Assembly: GCA_031418775.1 (NCBI GenBank) | Contig: JANOJN010000170.1 | Location: 1 to 64,000, forward strand | From: JANLQX01 sp031418775 | GTDB taxonomy: Bacteria; Actinomycetota; Acidimicrobiia; Acidimicrobiales; JANYDT01 | DNA: 64,000 bases | Direction: 5' to 3' | Part shown: piece after piece, positions 15,657 to 23,811 of the stretch | How the letters are laid out: the number at the start of each line of letters is the position of its first letter | Position numbering within the stretch: the first letter of the stretch is position 1 | Program-made: the position numbers and the translations under genes | Notes under the pieces: model-generated | The model's database searches: none | Seen by the model: the letters and a program-made list of their open reading frames with translations, nothing else | Told to the model about the DNA's origin: nothing

Positions 15657-16431
15657 CCTGCACCTCCAATTTCTTCGTTGCCGCGCCGAGCTCGAGACGC
15701 AGCGCGAGTTCGAGAATCACGATCCAGACAAGCTGCAGCGAGAGAACCGCGGTGACACTGCGCAGGCCGAGGAAGACGTCGATCGGACCCTGCACGAGTC
15801 CGGCGAACGGAAGCAGGTAGAGCATCTGGCGAATGCCGTCGCCGAAGATCTGGAGCGGCACGATCAGACCTGCCCCGAACGTCGCCGCCCCGACCACCAT
15901 CTGCACCACGCCGGTGCCGTCGACGAGCCAGAACGATGCGAGCCCGGCCATCGTCCACAGGCGAGATGCCAACACCGCCGACAACACCACACAAGCGGCG
16001 AAGGCCAGTACGTTCGACGCTCCGGGAATCGGCAATCGGTAGATCACCCACCCGGCAACGACGATCGATGCGCCCCGAGTAAGCGTCGAGAAGAGCGACT
16101 GTCCGAGGTCGGAGCTCAGGCGGTAGGTCGACCAGTCCCACGGTCGCTGGAGCTCGGTCGCCACATCACCCGATCGCACGGAGGCAACCAGCGTCATATC
16201 GCCGAACATACGGGCCGTCGCAATCAGGCCTTGGGCCAGGAACGTGAAGGAGGTCGCCGTCGTCTTCGTCAGACCCCCGACATTGCCGTTGCCGATCACT
16301 GACCGCAGCACACTCGCCAGCAGGAACCCCCAAACGAAGTTCGTGACCGTACCGGCCACCATCGCTCCGCGATAGGTGCTCTGCCGCCGGAAACTCATCC
16401 GGGCAACTTCTACGTAGAGCCGCCCGTTCAC
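15649..16431 (-). CDS. ABC-2 family transporter permease
   Basis: 260-residue membrane protein, the first gene of the operon. It has about six hydrophobic helices and the corresponding motif VASVRSGDVATELQRPWDWSTY, a variant of the loop in the second permease. FAGLVQGPIDVFLGL near the end is characteristic of the same family. Together with the second permease it probably forms a heterodimer. Upstream lies a 336-bp spacer rich in repeats shared with the divergent metG. Confidence 0.83.
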   Translation of the reverse strand: MNGRLYVEVARMSFRRQSTYRGAMVAGTVTNFVWGFLLASVLRSVIGNGNVGGLTKTTATSFTFLAQGLIATARMFGDMTLVASVRSGDVATELQRPWDWSTYRLSSDLGQSLFSTLTRGASIVVAGWVIYRLPIPGASNVLAFAACVVLSAVLASRLWTMAGLASFWLVDGTGVVQMVVGAATFGAGLIVPLQIFGDGIRQMLYLLPFAGLVQGPIDVFLGLRSVTAVLSLQLVWIVILELALRLELGAATKKLEVQGG

Positions 16432-16503
16432 ACCCCCGAACTTACCGATTCACAACCGTCGGCTGCAGGAGCCCGCCTCGCACGCGCTAGTCGGCGCCGA
16501 CCC

Positions 16504-16644
16504 ACACGCAGATCGGCTCCGCTGACGCGCAGATCGGCACTCCTCACGCGCAGATCGGCCAAGTTTGGAGGACAGGCTGCATATTTTCGCCGAGGTGCGC
16601 GTGAAACGGTCCGAAGTGCGCGTCAGATGGGCAAGTCTGCGCGT
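16504..16644. repeat. Mirrored 21-bp-period array upstream of metG
   Basis: Left half: three copies of A-C-(G/A)-C-G-C-A-G-A-T-C-G-G-C begin at 16504, 16525 and 16546, 21 bp apart. Right half: TGCGCGT, the reverse complement of ACGCGCA, begins at 16596-16597, 16617-16618 and 16638, again 21 bp apart. The centre (16560-16590) includes the A/T-rich GCATATTTTCG. The rest of the 336-bp spacer 16432-16767 shows no gene; promoters for the exporter operon and metG must lie here. Confidence 0.8.
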
Positions 16645-16767
16645 AAGTCACCGCAGGGTGCTCGGCTGCGGGGAAAGTCCGGTGGGAACCGACGCACGGG
16701 GTCCTAACATCGGCTCCTCCCACGAAGTCGGCACCATCAGCCGCCTCGAAAACCCGAAAGCCCCGTC

Positions 16768-18900
16768 ATGCCCCGCACCCTGTTCGTCACCACTGCCCTT
16801 CCCTACGCCAACGCACCGCTCCACATCGGCCACATGATGGAGTACGTCCAGGCCGACACGTGGGTGCGGTTCCAGCGGATGATGGGCCACACCGTGCACT
16901 TCGTCTGCGCCGACGACGTGCACGGCGCGCCGATCATGATCGCCGCCGAGAAGGCCGGAAAGACGCCCGAGGAGTTCGTGGCCGAGGTTGCCGCCGGACG
17001 CCCTGCGTACCTCGACGGGTTCTCCATCAGCTTCGACAACTGGCACACCACCGACGGCCCGGAGAATCACGCGCTCGCACAGGACATCTACCGGGGCCTC
17101 AAGGCCAACGACCTCATCACCGAGCGGAGCATCGAGCAGTTCTACGACCCGGTGAAGGCAATGTTCCTCCCGGACCGCTACATCAAGGGCACGTGTCCGA
17201 AGTGCGGCACACCCGATCAATACGGGGATTCGTGCGAGTCGTGCAGTTCGGTCTATGCCCCCACTGAACTGGTGAACCCGTACTCGGTGCTGTCCGGCGC
17301 GACACCGGAGCTCAAGTCGTCATCGCATCTGTTCTTCACGCTTTCCGACCCTCGGTGCACCGAGTTTCTGCTCGACTGGATGGCCACGCCGGGCCGCCTC
17401 CAGCCCGAGGTGGCGAACAAGATCAAGGAGTGGTTCGTCGCCGGTGACGACGGCCGCGTTGCCCTGGCCGACTGGGACATCAGCCGCGATGCACCGTATT
17501 TCGGCATCCGCATCCCTGACACCGACGACAAGTACTTCTACGTCTGGCTCGACGCGCCGGTCGGCTATCTCGCCTCGCTCGTCAACCTGTTCGCCAAGCG
17601 AGGCGACGATGTCGCCGCCTTCCTGGCCGATCCGGACGTGGAGCAGATCCACTTCGTCGGCAAGGACATCGTCTACTTCCACACCCTGTTCTGGCCCGCC
17701 ATGCTCCACTTCTCCGCGCGTAAGGTGCCGAACAACGTCTACGTCCACGGCTTCATCACCGTTAACGCCGAGAAGATGTCGAAGAGCCGCGGCAACAGCC
17801 TCTCCCCGCTGCGCTACCTCGAGCTGGGCTGCAACCCTGAATGGCTGCGGTACTACATGGCGGCCAAGCTGACCGCCCGCGTCGAAGACGTCGAGTTCAC
17901 GCCGGACGACTTCACCCAGCGGGTCAATTCCGACCTCGTCGGCAAGTACGTCAACATCGCCAGCCGCGCCGCGGGATTCATTGCCAAGCGCTTCGGAGGA
18001 CTCCTCGCAGCCGACCTCGGCGACGAAGGCAGCGCGCTCGTCGCGCACCTCCAGGCGGCGAGCGACACCATCGCGTCGCTCTACGAGGGACGTGAGTTCT
18101 CCAAGGCGATCCGCGAGATCATGACACTGGCCGACCGGGTCAACGAATTCGTCGAGCGCCACAAGCCGTGGGAGCTCGCCAAGGTCGAGGGAGGTGACGC
18201 CGAGCTGCAACAGGTGTGCAGCGTCTGCATCGAGACCTTCCGACTACTCACGCTGTACCTGAAGCCGGTCATGCCGCGGGTGGCGTCCGACGTGGAGTCC
18301 TTCCTCCAGGTCGCACCGCTCAATTGGACCGACGTGAACCGTCCCCTCGGTGCCCACACGATTGCGGCATACAAGCACTTGATCCAGCGGGTCGATCCCA
18401 AGGTGCTCGAGGCGCTCTTCGAAGGCCCCGCCGCTGGACCCGTCGCCGACCTGGCTCCGTCGTCGTCGACACCGGCTCCCGGTGCCGCCACGACCGTGGC
18501 GGAAACCGCATCATCGGGAGTCAACGATGGTCGGACGCCGGGCGGTGAGCCCCTCGCCCCCGAAATCGGCATCGACGACTTCGCCAAGATCGACCTGCGA
18601 GTGGCGTTGATCGTGAACTGCGAGCACGTCGAAGGCGCGGACAAGCTGCTCCGCCTGACGCTCGACGCCGGCGAGGGACGCCACCGCACCGTGTTCAGCG
18701 GAATCAAGAGCGCGTACCAACCCGCCGACCTGATCGGACGACACACGGTGCTGATCGCCAACCTCGCCCCCCGCAAGATGAAGTTCGGCCTCAGCGAAGG
18801 CATGGTGCTCGCCGCCAGCGACGCCGACCGCACCGTCGACGCCGGGATCTACCTCCTCAACCCGGAGCCCGGAGCCACCGCGGGCATGCGCATCAAATAG
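16768..18900 (+). CDS. metG: Methionyl-tRNA synthetase
   Basis: Charges tRNA-Met with methionine. At 710 residues it is the long form: catalytic Rossmann domain with HIGH at residues 19-22 and KMSKS in NAEKMSKSRGNS, a zinc knuckle CPKC...CESC around 145-160, the helical anticodon-binding domain, an Ala/Pro/Thr-rich linker near 555-590, and a C-terminal EMAP/Trbp111-type tRNA-binding domain (DFAKIDLRVALIVNCEHVEGADKLL) that aids dimerisation and tRNA capture. The stand-alone gene is preceded by the mirrored repeat array and followed by a palindromic element. Confidence 0.96.
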   Translation: MPRTLFVTTALPYANAPLHIGHMMEYVQADTWVRFQRMMGHTVHFVCADDVHGAPIMIAAEKAGKTPEEFVAEVAAGRPAYLDGFSISFDNWHTTDGPENHALAQDIYRGLKANDLITERSIEQFYDPVKAMFLPDRYIKGTCPKCGTPDQYGDSCESCSSVYAPTELVNPYSVLSGATPELKSSSHLFFTLSDPRCTEFLLDWMATPGRLQPEVANKIKEWFVAGDDGRVALADWDISRDAPYFGIRIPDTDDKYFYVWLDAPVGYLASLVNLFAKRGDDVAAFLADPDVEQIHFVGKDIVYFHTLFWPAMLHFSARKVPNNVYVHGFITVNAEKMSKSRGNSLSPLRYLELGCNPEWLRYYMAAKLTARVEDVEFTPDDFTQRVNSDLVGKYVNIASRAAGFIAKRFGGLLAADLGDEGSALVAHLQAASDTIASLYEGREFSKAIREIMTLADRVNEFVERHKPWELAKVEGGDAELQQVCSVCIETFRLLTLYLKPVMPRVASDVESFLQVAPLNWTDVNRPLGAHTIAAYKHLIQRVDPKVLEALFEGPAAGPVADLAPSSSTPAPGAATTVAETASSGVNDGRTPGGEPLAPEIGIDDFAKIDLRVALIVNCEHVEGADKLLRLTLDAGEGRHRTVFSGIKSAYQPADLIGRHTVLIANLAPRKMKFGLSEGMVLAASDADRTVDAGIYLLNPEPGATAGMRIK

Positions 18901-18927
18901 CCGAGGTCGGATCACCGCGTTGGGTCC

Positions 18928-19005
18928 CTGGGTCAGCTCACGTCGTTGGGTCGCGAAGACGGCAAGTATGCGCAAATCCCGACCCAGCGCGCTGAGCTGA
19001 CCCAG
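18928..19005. repeat. Palindromic element, copy A
   Basis: CTGGGTCAGCTCA (18928-18940) pairs perfectly with TGAGCTGACCCAG (18993-19005). An inner pair, TGGGTCG (18947-18953) and CGACCCA (18980-18986), encloses a loop containing GGCAAGTATGCGCAAATCC. The element lies between metG and the DUF559 gene and matches copy B at 20014-20092 in the same orientation. Confidence 0.85.
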
Positions 19006-19094
19006 TCGCACCCACTGAACCGGATCTAGCGCGCCGGTACGCCGAATATCCGATACGCGTGCCCCGCGGACGATGTCTTGCAAGCCTGTCGAAG

Positions 19095-20087
19095 ATGACC
19101 GTCGATCGAGTTGGCCTCCATCGCTTCGCCCGCACCCATCACGGAGTCGTGACCAAACACGAGGCTCGCACCTTTGGCGTGTCTGACGCGACGTGGGGTC
19201 GATGGGCACGCGCCGGCGAGCTCGACGTCCTGCACCCCGGCGTCGCCTTACTTTCATCGTCACCCAGAACAATGGAGTCGAACATCCGAGCGGCGGTGCT
19301 GGCGTGTCCGACAGGTGCCACGGCATCGCTTCGAAGCGCTGCATACCTGCATCGCTGTTGGCCGACTGAGCTTGGGCAACCAACGGTGGAAGTCACTGTC
19401 GGCCGAGGCGGGCCGCGGGCGCTCGACGACGTGATCCTCCACCGGCCTCGCGACCAGCGCGCGATCGTGCCGGTGGTTCGCTCCGGGATCGCGACAACCG
19501 ATCCGGTCCGGACCCTTGGTGATCTCGGCCAGGTGGTGTATCCGGATCAGCTCGCCACGATCATCTTCGCCTTCACCCGCCGTAATCTGGTTGAGATCAA
19601 CGCCCTTCGAGCCGATGCGTTGCGAAGGCGCAAGCCTGGCCGCATCGGGCCTGATGTCTTGCTCGAAGTACTCGCCCGCATAGCGAACGATGATGGCGTC
19701 TTGGCCAGCGAACTGGAACGACGGGTGGTCGACGCCATTGTCACAACGAACCTCCCGCAACCCAAACGGAACTTCCGGGTCGTGGTCGACGGCGAGGTGA
19801 TGCTGCTCGATCTTGCCTGGCCGACACTCCAGTACACCGTTGACCTGGATGGCGCCCGCTTCCACGCCGACCGCTTCGACGCTGACCGGGAGCGCGACGT
19901 GAGGCTCCGAACGGCGGGTTGGACCGTCGACCGGTTCACTTGGACGCACGCAACCACGCAGATGCCGTGGCTCCTTCGAACAATCCGCAGCCGACTCACT
20001 GAGCGTGGCTGGTCTGGGTCAGCTCCCGGCGTTGGGTCGGCACAGGCGGCAAATGTGCACGAATCCCGACCCGACGCGGTGAGCTGA
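19095..20087 (+). CDS. AbiEi-like N-terminal domain with DUF559 nuclease-like domain
   Basis: 330-residue protein. The N-terminal part (HHGVVTKHEARTFGVSDATW, RAGELDVLHPGVALL) resembles the helix-turn-helix domain of AbiEi-type antitoxins. The C-terminal part (TVDLDGARFH, DRERDVRLRTAGWTVDRFTW) is the DUF559 pattern, related to the very-short-patch-repair endonuclease fold. Such actinobacterial proteins are common and uncharacterised; no separate toxin gene is adjacent. ATG 19095 is preferred to upstream GTG 19059. The last 25 codons lie inside palindromic element copy B, so the C-terminus is repeat-encoded. Codon use is otherwise similar to neighbours, though slightly less GC-rich. Confidence 0.75.
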   Translation: MTVDRVGLHRFARTHHGVVTKHEARTFGVSDATWGRWARAGELDVLHPGVALLSSSPRTMESNIRAAVLACPTGATASLRSAAYLHRCWPTELGQPTVEVTVGRGGPRALDDVILHRPRDQRAIVPVVRSGIATTDPVRTLGDLGQVVYPDQLATIIFAFTRRNLVEINALRADALRRRKPGRIGPDVLLEVLARIANDDGVLASELERRVVDAIVTTNLPQPKRNFRVVVDGEVMLLDLAWPTLQYTVDLDGARFHADRFDADRERDVRLRTAGWTVDRFTWTHATTQMPWLLRTIRSRLTERGWSGSAPGVGSAQAANVHESRPDAVS

Positions 20088-20092
20088 CCCAG
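20014..20092. repeat. Palindromic element, copy B, overlapping a gene end
   Basis: CTGGGTCAGCTC (20014-20025) pairs perfectly with GAGCTGACCCAG (20081-20092). The inner pair is TGGGTCG (20033-20039) and CGACCCG (20067-20073), with GGCAAATGTGCACGAATCC in the loop. The TGA stop of the DUF559 gene (20085-20087) lies within the right arm. Confidence 0.85.
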
Positions 20093-20121
20093 GGACACGC
20101 GGTGACCAGCCCCGGACGCGA

Positions 20122-20149
20122 AACGAGCCGCCCCGAAGGGCGGCTCGTT
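20122..20149. terminator. Strong hairpin terminator of the rpsF-rplI operon
   Basis: AACGAGCCGCCC and GGGCGGCTCGTT form a perfect 12-bp stem around the stable tetraloop CGAA. It lies 22 bp after the rplI stop on the minus strand and 35 bp after the convergent DUF559 gene, so it may stop transcription from both sides. Confidence 0.85.
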
Positions 20150-20171
20150 CCACAACACAGGACCCGATTGA

Positions 20172-20618
20172 TCAGGCGGCGACGATCTCGATCGAGACGG
20201 CGAACTCCACGGCATCGTGGAGTTTCACCGGGATCTCGTGGGTGCCGAGAGTCTTCAGGTGGTCGTGGAGCCGGACCGATTTGCGGTCGAGGACCACACC
20301 GGTCTGGGCCTGCACGGCGGCGATGATCTCGGGAACGTGGACCGAACCGAACAGGCGCTCACCCTTGGCCTTCGCCTTGATGGTGATGGTCTTGCCGACC
20401 AGATGACGGGCAACGGTCTCCGCTCCTTCCCGGTCCTTCGCATCGCGCAGGTCGCGGGCCTTGCGCATCGCCTCGGCCTGGGCCACGCTCCCAGCCGACT
20501 GGGGCATGGCCAGCTTGCGGGGCAGCAGATAGTTCCGGGCGAAGCCGTCGGCCACGTCGAGCATGTCGCCGCGCTTTCCCAGCGTCTTCACGTCGGCGGT
20601 GAGGATCACCTTGGCCAT
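20172..20618 (-). CDS. rplI: 50S ribosomal protein L9
   Basis: Binds the base of the L1 stalk region of 23S rRNA and helps keep reading frame. The 148 residues show the N-terminal domain (MAKVILTADVKTLGKRGD, then GFARNYLLPRKLA), the long connecting helix and the C-terminal domain (IKAKAKGERLFGSV, ending VEFAVSIEIVAA). GGAGG lies 8 bases before the ATG. It is the last gene of the rpsF-ssb-rpsR-rplI operon, 2 bp after rpsR. Confidence 0.96.
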   Translation of the reverse strand: MAKVILTADVKTLGKRGDMLDVADGFARNYLLPRKLAMPQSAGSVAQAEAMRKARDLRDAKDREGAETVARHLVGKTITIKAKAKGERLFGSVHVPEIIAAVQAQTGVVLDRKSVRLHDHLKTLGTHEIPVKLHDAVEFAVSIEIVAA

Positions 20619-20620
20619 GA

Positions 20621-21010
20621 TCAGACCTCCACGTCTTCGGTGTCAACCTCGTCGGCCGCCACATCGGTATCGGTTGCTTCGGCGGCGGGACCGGCATCCT
20701 TGTCGCGGCGAGGACCGCGACGAGGACCGCGCTCACTCGACGTGCGCGTGGCGTAGGGCAGAAGTGCCAGCTCACGGGCCGTCTTGATGGCCACCGCAAT
20801 ATCACGCTGGACCTGGACGGACAGACCCGTGACGCGACGCGCCTTGATCTTGCCGCGGTCGGACATGAACTTGCGGAGCAGGACGATGTCCTTGTAATCC
20901 ACGTAGGTTCCGTCGGCGATCGGCGACGGCTTCTTCTTGGCCGGGCGGCGATCGGTGGGCTTTGGACCGCGCTTTGGTGCGCCGCGGTCACGGTCGTTGT
21001 TGCGTGCCAT
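20621..21010 (-). CDS. rpsR: 30S ribosomal protein S18 with an unusual acidic C-terminal tail
   Basis: Partner of S6 on the platform of the small subunit. The conserved core IADGTYVDYKDIVLLRKFMS to GLSVQVQRDIAVAIKTAREL occupies about residues 31-85. The protein has 129 residues instead of the usual 75-90: a basic N-terminal extension and a tail of about 40 residues, arginine-rich then strongly acidic (ending DTDVAADEVDTEDVEV). Its start overlaps the ssb stop by 1 bp. Confidence 0.94.
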   Translation of the reverse strand: MARNNDRDRGAPKRGPKPTDRRPAKKKPSPIADGTYVDYKDIVLLRKFMSDRGKIKARRVTGLSVQVQRDIAVAIKTARELALLPYATRTSSERGPRRGPRRDKDAGPAAEATDTDVAADEVDTEDVEV

Positions 21011-21495
21011 CAGAAGGGCTCCTCGTCATAGTCGTAACCGCCGCCGCCAGAGGCAGCCGGGGGCGGAGTGGAAGGCTGCGGACGGCTCGTGCCGCCACTG
21101 CTGTAACTGGGAGCGTCGCCGCCGTCACCGGGGCGCCGCTCATTGCGCACAACCTGGGCAGTAGCCCAACGAAGGCTGGGACCGATCTCGTCGGCCACGA
21201 TGTCGACGACGGAGCGCTTGTCACCGTCGGGTGTTTCCCACGAGCGCTGCTCGAGACGGCCGGTCACGATGACCCGCGATCCCTTGTGCAGCGACTCCGC
21301 AACGTTCTCGGCCATTTCCCGCCACGTGACGACGTTGAAGAACGAGACCTGCTCTTCCCAGTCGTTCGTCTGGCGGTTCTGCCACCGACGATTCACCGCG
21401 ATACCGAAGGACGCAGTCGCCTGACCCGACGCGGTGAACCGCAGCTCGGGATCCTTGGTGACGTTGCCAATGATGGTGATGGTGTTTCCGCTCAT
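21010..21495 (-). CDS. ssb: Single-stranded DNA-binding protein
   Basis: Coats single-stranded DNA during replication and repair. The 161 residues have the OB fold at the N-terminus (NTITIIGNVTKDPELRFTASG, WREMAENVAESLHKGSRVIVTGRLEQRSW), a Gly/Pro/Ser-rich linker from about 120, and the acidic tip DYDEEPF, which contacts partner proteins. It lies between rpsF and rpsR, the normal actinobacterial place. Confidence 0.96.
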   Translation of the reverse strand: MSGNTITIIGNVTKDPELRFTASGQATASFGIAVNRRWQNRQTNDWEEQVSFFNVVTWREMAENVAESLHKGSRVIVTGRLEQRSWETPDGDKRSVVDIVADEIGPSLRWATAQVVRNERRPGDGGDAPSYSSGGTSRPQPSTPPPAASGGGGYDYDEEPF

Positions 21496-21588
21496 GATGA
21501 TCTCGCTCTCTGGTGTCTACGTGTGCCGTGTCGGGGAATCTTTGGAAACCCAGTGTGGCGGAACCCGTGTGACAGGACCAGGGCTTGG

Positions 21589-21954
21589 TCAGTCGTTGCC
21601 GCGATCACGGCCACCGGACGGGATCTCGTCCAGAGGCGCCGGGGCGATGAGGGACCGGCCGGTGCCGGCCGCGGGGATCTGCACGATCTTGTGCCGGAGC
21701 ACCTCGTCGGACAGCTGCAGACCACGGTCGAGCTCGGAGATGCTTGTCGGCGCCGCGGTGATCTCGATGATCACGTAGTAGCCGTCGGCCTTCTTCTCGA
21801 TCTCGTAGGCCAGCTTGCGACGACCCCAGCGCTCGATGCGCCCGATCGACCCTCCACCGGCCTTGACGGCATCGGTGGTGCGGGTGACAACGCCCTGGAT
21901 CTGCTGATCCTCGAGTGACGAATTGATGATGACGACGACCTCATACGGTCGCAT
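21589..21954 (-). CDS. rpsF: 30S ribosomal protein S6
   Basis: Platform protein that pairs with S18. MRPYEVVVIINSSLEDQQIQ at the start and GRRKLAYEIEKKADGYYVII in the middle are standard. A C-terminal extension of about 25 residues (GTGRSLIAPAPLDEIPSGGR) exceeds the core. GGGAGG precedes the ATG by about 7 bases. In the leader a short stem, CCCGC/GCGGG around ACT, lies just before this site; in other bacteria S6:S18 binds such a leader to regulate the operon, but I cannot confirm the motif. First gene of the operon. Confidence 0.95.
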   Translation of the reverse strand: MRPYEVVVIINSSLEDQQIQGVVTRTTDAVKAGGGSIGRIERWGRRKLAYEIEKKADGYYVIIEITAAPTSISELDRGLQLSDEVLRHKIVQIPAAGTGRSLIAPAPLDEIPSGGRDRGND

Positions 21955-22083
21955 TGGTACCTCCCTGTGGACCCGCAGTGCGGGGCTCCGGACGGTCCGA
22001 AGCAGGGTGCTCGTTTTTGGAGCGGGCGACCACTCTAGTCGCCCGGGTCACCGGCCTCGACCGGCCAACCCCGCCAGGACCAC

Positions 22084-22731
22084 TCAGGGCGACTTCGGCG
22101 ACTTCGGCGACTTCGCGCATCGGCCGCCGTACGCAAGGACGGCGCCGTCGCCGACCCGGTCAAGGCCGACCCGGGCAAGGCCCCGAGGAGCTACCTCCAC
22201 CGCCGTTCGGTACTGCGCGCTCGGCGAGTAGATCGGACAGCTCTCACAGTTGCCCTCCCGCTTCATGAACGCCCTGGCCACCACGGCGCCGGATGCGTCG
22301 GTCCAGGCGATGGACAGGTCCATCGGCACCGTCTTCATCCAGAAGCCCCCGTCGGACGGCGCGTCGAAATGGAAGATCATGGCGTCGTAGCCGGCGAAGT
22401 TCGTTCGCTGCATCATGCCCTGCGCGTGTTCGGCGGCGTTGAGGGCGAGCAGCGCGCATCCCTCGAAGAGCTTCTTCGCTTTCCGGCCCGAGGCTGACTT
22501 CGGCGGAGTGACGGTGAAGCGCACCTCGCGGTACGCGCCCGATCCGTCGAACAGTTTCACCGGAGAGGCCTTCAGCCCATCGAAGGCGCCAGGCGCGCTG
22601 CCGACCACCGAGGTTCTCCGATTCGCGGTCTCGGCGCCAGCGCCGGTGCAGCCGAAGCAGGCCACCCCGATCGTCACCGCCATGACGGCAACCAGGACGG
22701 TGCGGCCGGGGGTCCGTCGATGATGCTTCAC
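22084..22731 (-). CDS. DUF192 family exported protein
   Basis: 215 residues with a basic N-terminus and a hydrophobic segment (about 11-27, TVLVAVMAVTIGVACFGC) that acts as a signal peptide; cysteines at the end could serve as a lipobox, though the match is imperfect. The DUF192 core follows: HAQGMMQRTNFAGYDAMIFHF, GFWMKTVPMDLSIAWTDASG and GNCESCPIYSPSAQYRTAVEV. The biochemical function of DUF192 is unknown. The C-terminus ends KSPKSPKSP because a 9-bp unit is repeated three times at the gene end. It is 54 bp downstream of panB. Confidence 0.82.
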   Translation of the reverse strand: MKHHRRTPGRTVLVAVMAVTIGVACFGCTGAGAETANRRTSVVGSAPGAFDGLKASPVKLFDGSGAYREVRFTVTPPKSASGRKAKKLFEGCALLALNAAEHAQGMMQRTNFAGYDAMIFHFDAPSDGGFWMKTVPMDLSIAWTDASGAVVARAFMKREGNCESCPIYSPSAQYRTAVEVAPRGLARVGLDRVGDGAVLAYGGRCAKSPKSPKSP

Positions 22732-22785
22732 GAACGCCCACGCTACCGGCGCAGGACTCCGATGGACGCGGCCGGATGCTCGGGT

Positions 22786-23811
22786 TCAGCGGCTCCCGTA
22801 GAGACCGGCGAGGAACTCCTCGGCCTGGTCGCCGAGGCCGGCCACGCAGGTGAGCTCGGCCAGTTCGGCGCCATCGTCGGGTCCGCCCACGGCGAACACC
22901 CGGTGTCGCGCATCCAGTGCCGCCACGAGCGCCGGGGATGCAGGGTAGGACTCGGCGACGGACGGGAACGAGCCCGACCGCACATCGTCCACGTACGCCG
23001 CAACCGCCGTCTCCGCGGCACGCCCGAGCTCGGCATAGCGCCGCACGAACTTCGGCGCGAGGCGGTCCTCGAAGCCGAGGAGGTCGTGCCACACCAGGAC
23101 CTGACCGTCGCACGACGGTCCTGCGCCGATGCCAATGGTCGGGATCGTCAGCACTGCGGACACCTCCGCCGCGAGGGCGTCGGGAACGGCTTCCAGCACG
23201 ATCGCGAAGCATCCGGCGGCCTGGAGGGCGAGGGCATCGGCGATGAGGACGGAGGCATCGTCCGCGGCCTTGCCCTGCACCTTGAACCCACCAAAGGCGT
23301 TGATCGACTGAGGAGTGAGGCCGAGGTGACCCATCACCGGGATCTCGGCGTCGAGGATCGCCCGGATCATGGGCAGACGCTTCGTTCCTCCCTCGAGCTT
23401 CACCGAACCGGCTCCGGCGCGGATCAGGGCCGCTGCGTTGCGGACCGTTTCGTCGGTGGAGACGTGATAGCTCATCCACGGCAGATCACCGACGACGAGC
23501 GGACGGGGGTGCTCACAACCGGCGGCCTCGGACTGCGCGAGACCCCGGGCGACGGCAGCCGTGTGATGGACGATGTCGTCGACCGTCACCGAGAGCGTGT
23601 CGTCGTAGCCGAGCATCACCATGGCCAGCGAATCGCCGACCAGGATGAGGTCGGCTCCGCCACGGTGGGCGATTCGTGCCGAAGGCGCGTCGTACGCCGT
23701 GATCATGGCAAGACGCGCGACAGCCGGCGAGTCGACACCGTCGGACGGCGGTCTGGGCTGCTTGCGAGCCTGCACGCTGGGGGCAGTCGTGCGACGAAGC
23801 GGGGTCGACAT
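22786..23811 (-). CDS. panB: 3-methyl-2-oxobutanoate hydroxymethyltransferase
   Basis: First committed step to pantothenate and coenzyme A: transfers a hydroxymethyl group from 5,10-methylene-tetrahydrofolate to ketoisovalerate. The barrel motifs are present: MITAYDAPSARIAHRGGADLILVGDSLAMVMLGYDDTLSVT, VKLEGG, PVMGHLGLTPQS, and TIGIGAGPSCDGQVLVWHDLLG. At 341 residues it exceeds the usual 265-285; after SFPSVAESYP an extra 50-residue tail (PALVAALDARHRVFAVGG onward) follows. GAGGAGA about 6 bases before ATG 23811 fixes the start and excludes the longer frame. Confidence 0.93.
   Translation of the reverse strand: MSTPLRRTTAPSVQARKQPRPPSDGVDSPAVARLAMITAYDAPSARIAHRGGADLILVGDSLAMVMLGYDDTLSVTVDDIVHHTAAVARGLAQSEAAGCEHPRPLVVGDLPWMSYHVSTDETVRNAAALIRAGAGSVKLEGGTKRLPMIRAILDAEIPVMGHLGLTPQSINAFGGFKVQGKAADDASVLIADALALQAAGCFAIVLEAVPDALAAEVSAVLTIPTIGIGAGPSCDGQVLVWHDLLGFEDRLAPKFVRRYAELGRAAETAVAAYVDDVRSGSFPSVAESYPASPALVAALDARHRVFAVGGPDDGAELAELTCVAGLGDQAEEFLAGLYGSR

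Noticed and set aside
21955..22030. S6:S18-binding leader RNA motif
   Set aside because: A small hairpin is present before rpsF, but the characteristic bulged motif could not be confirmed by eye.
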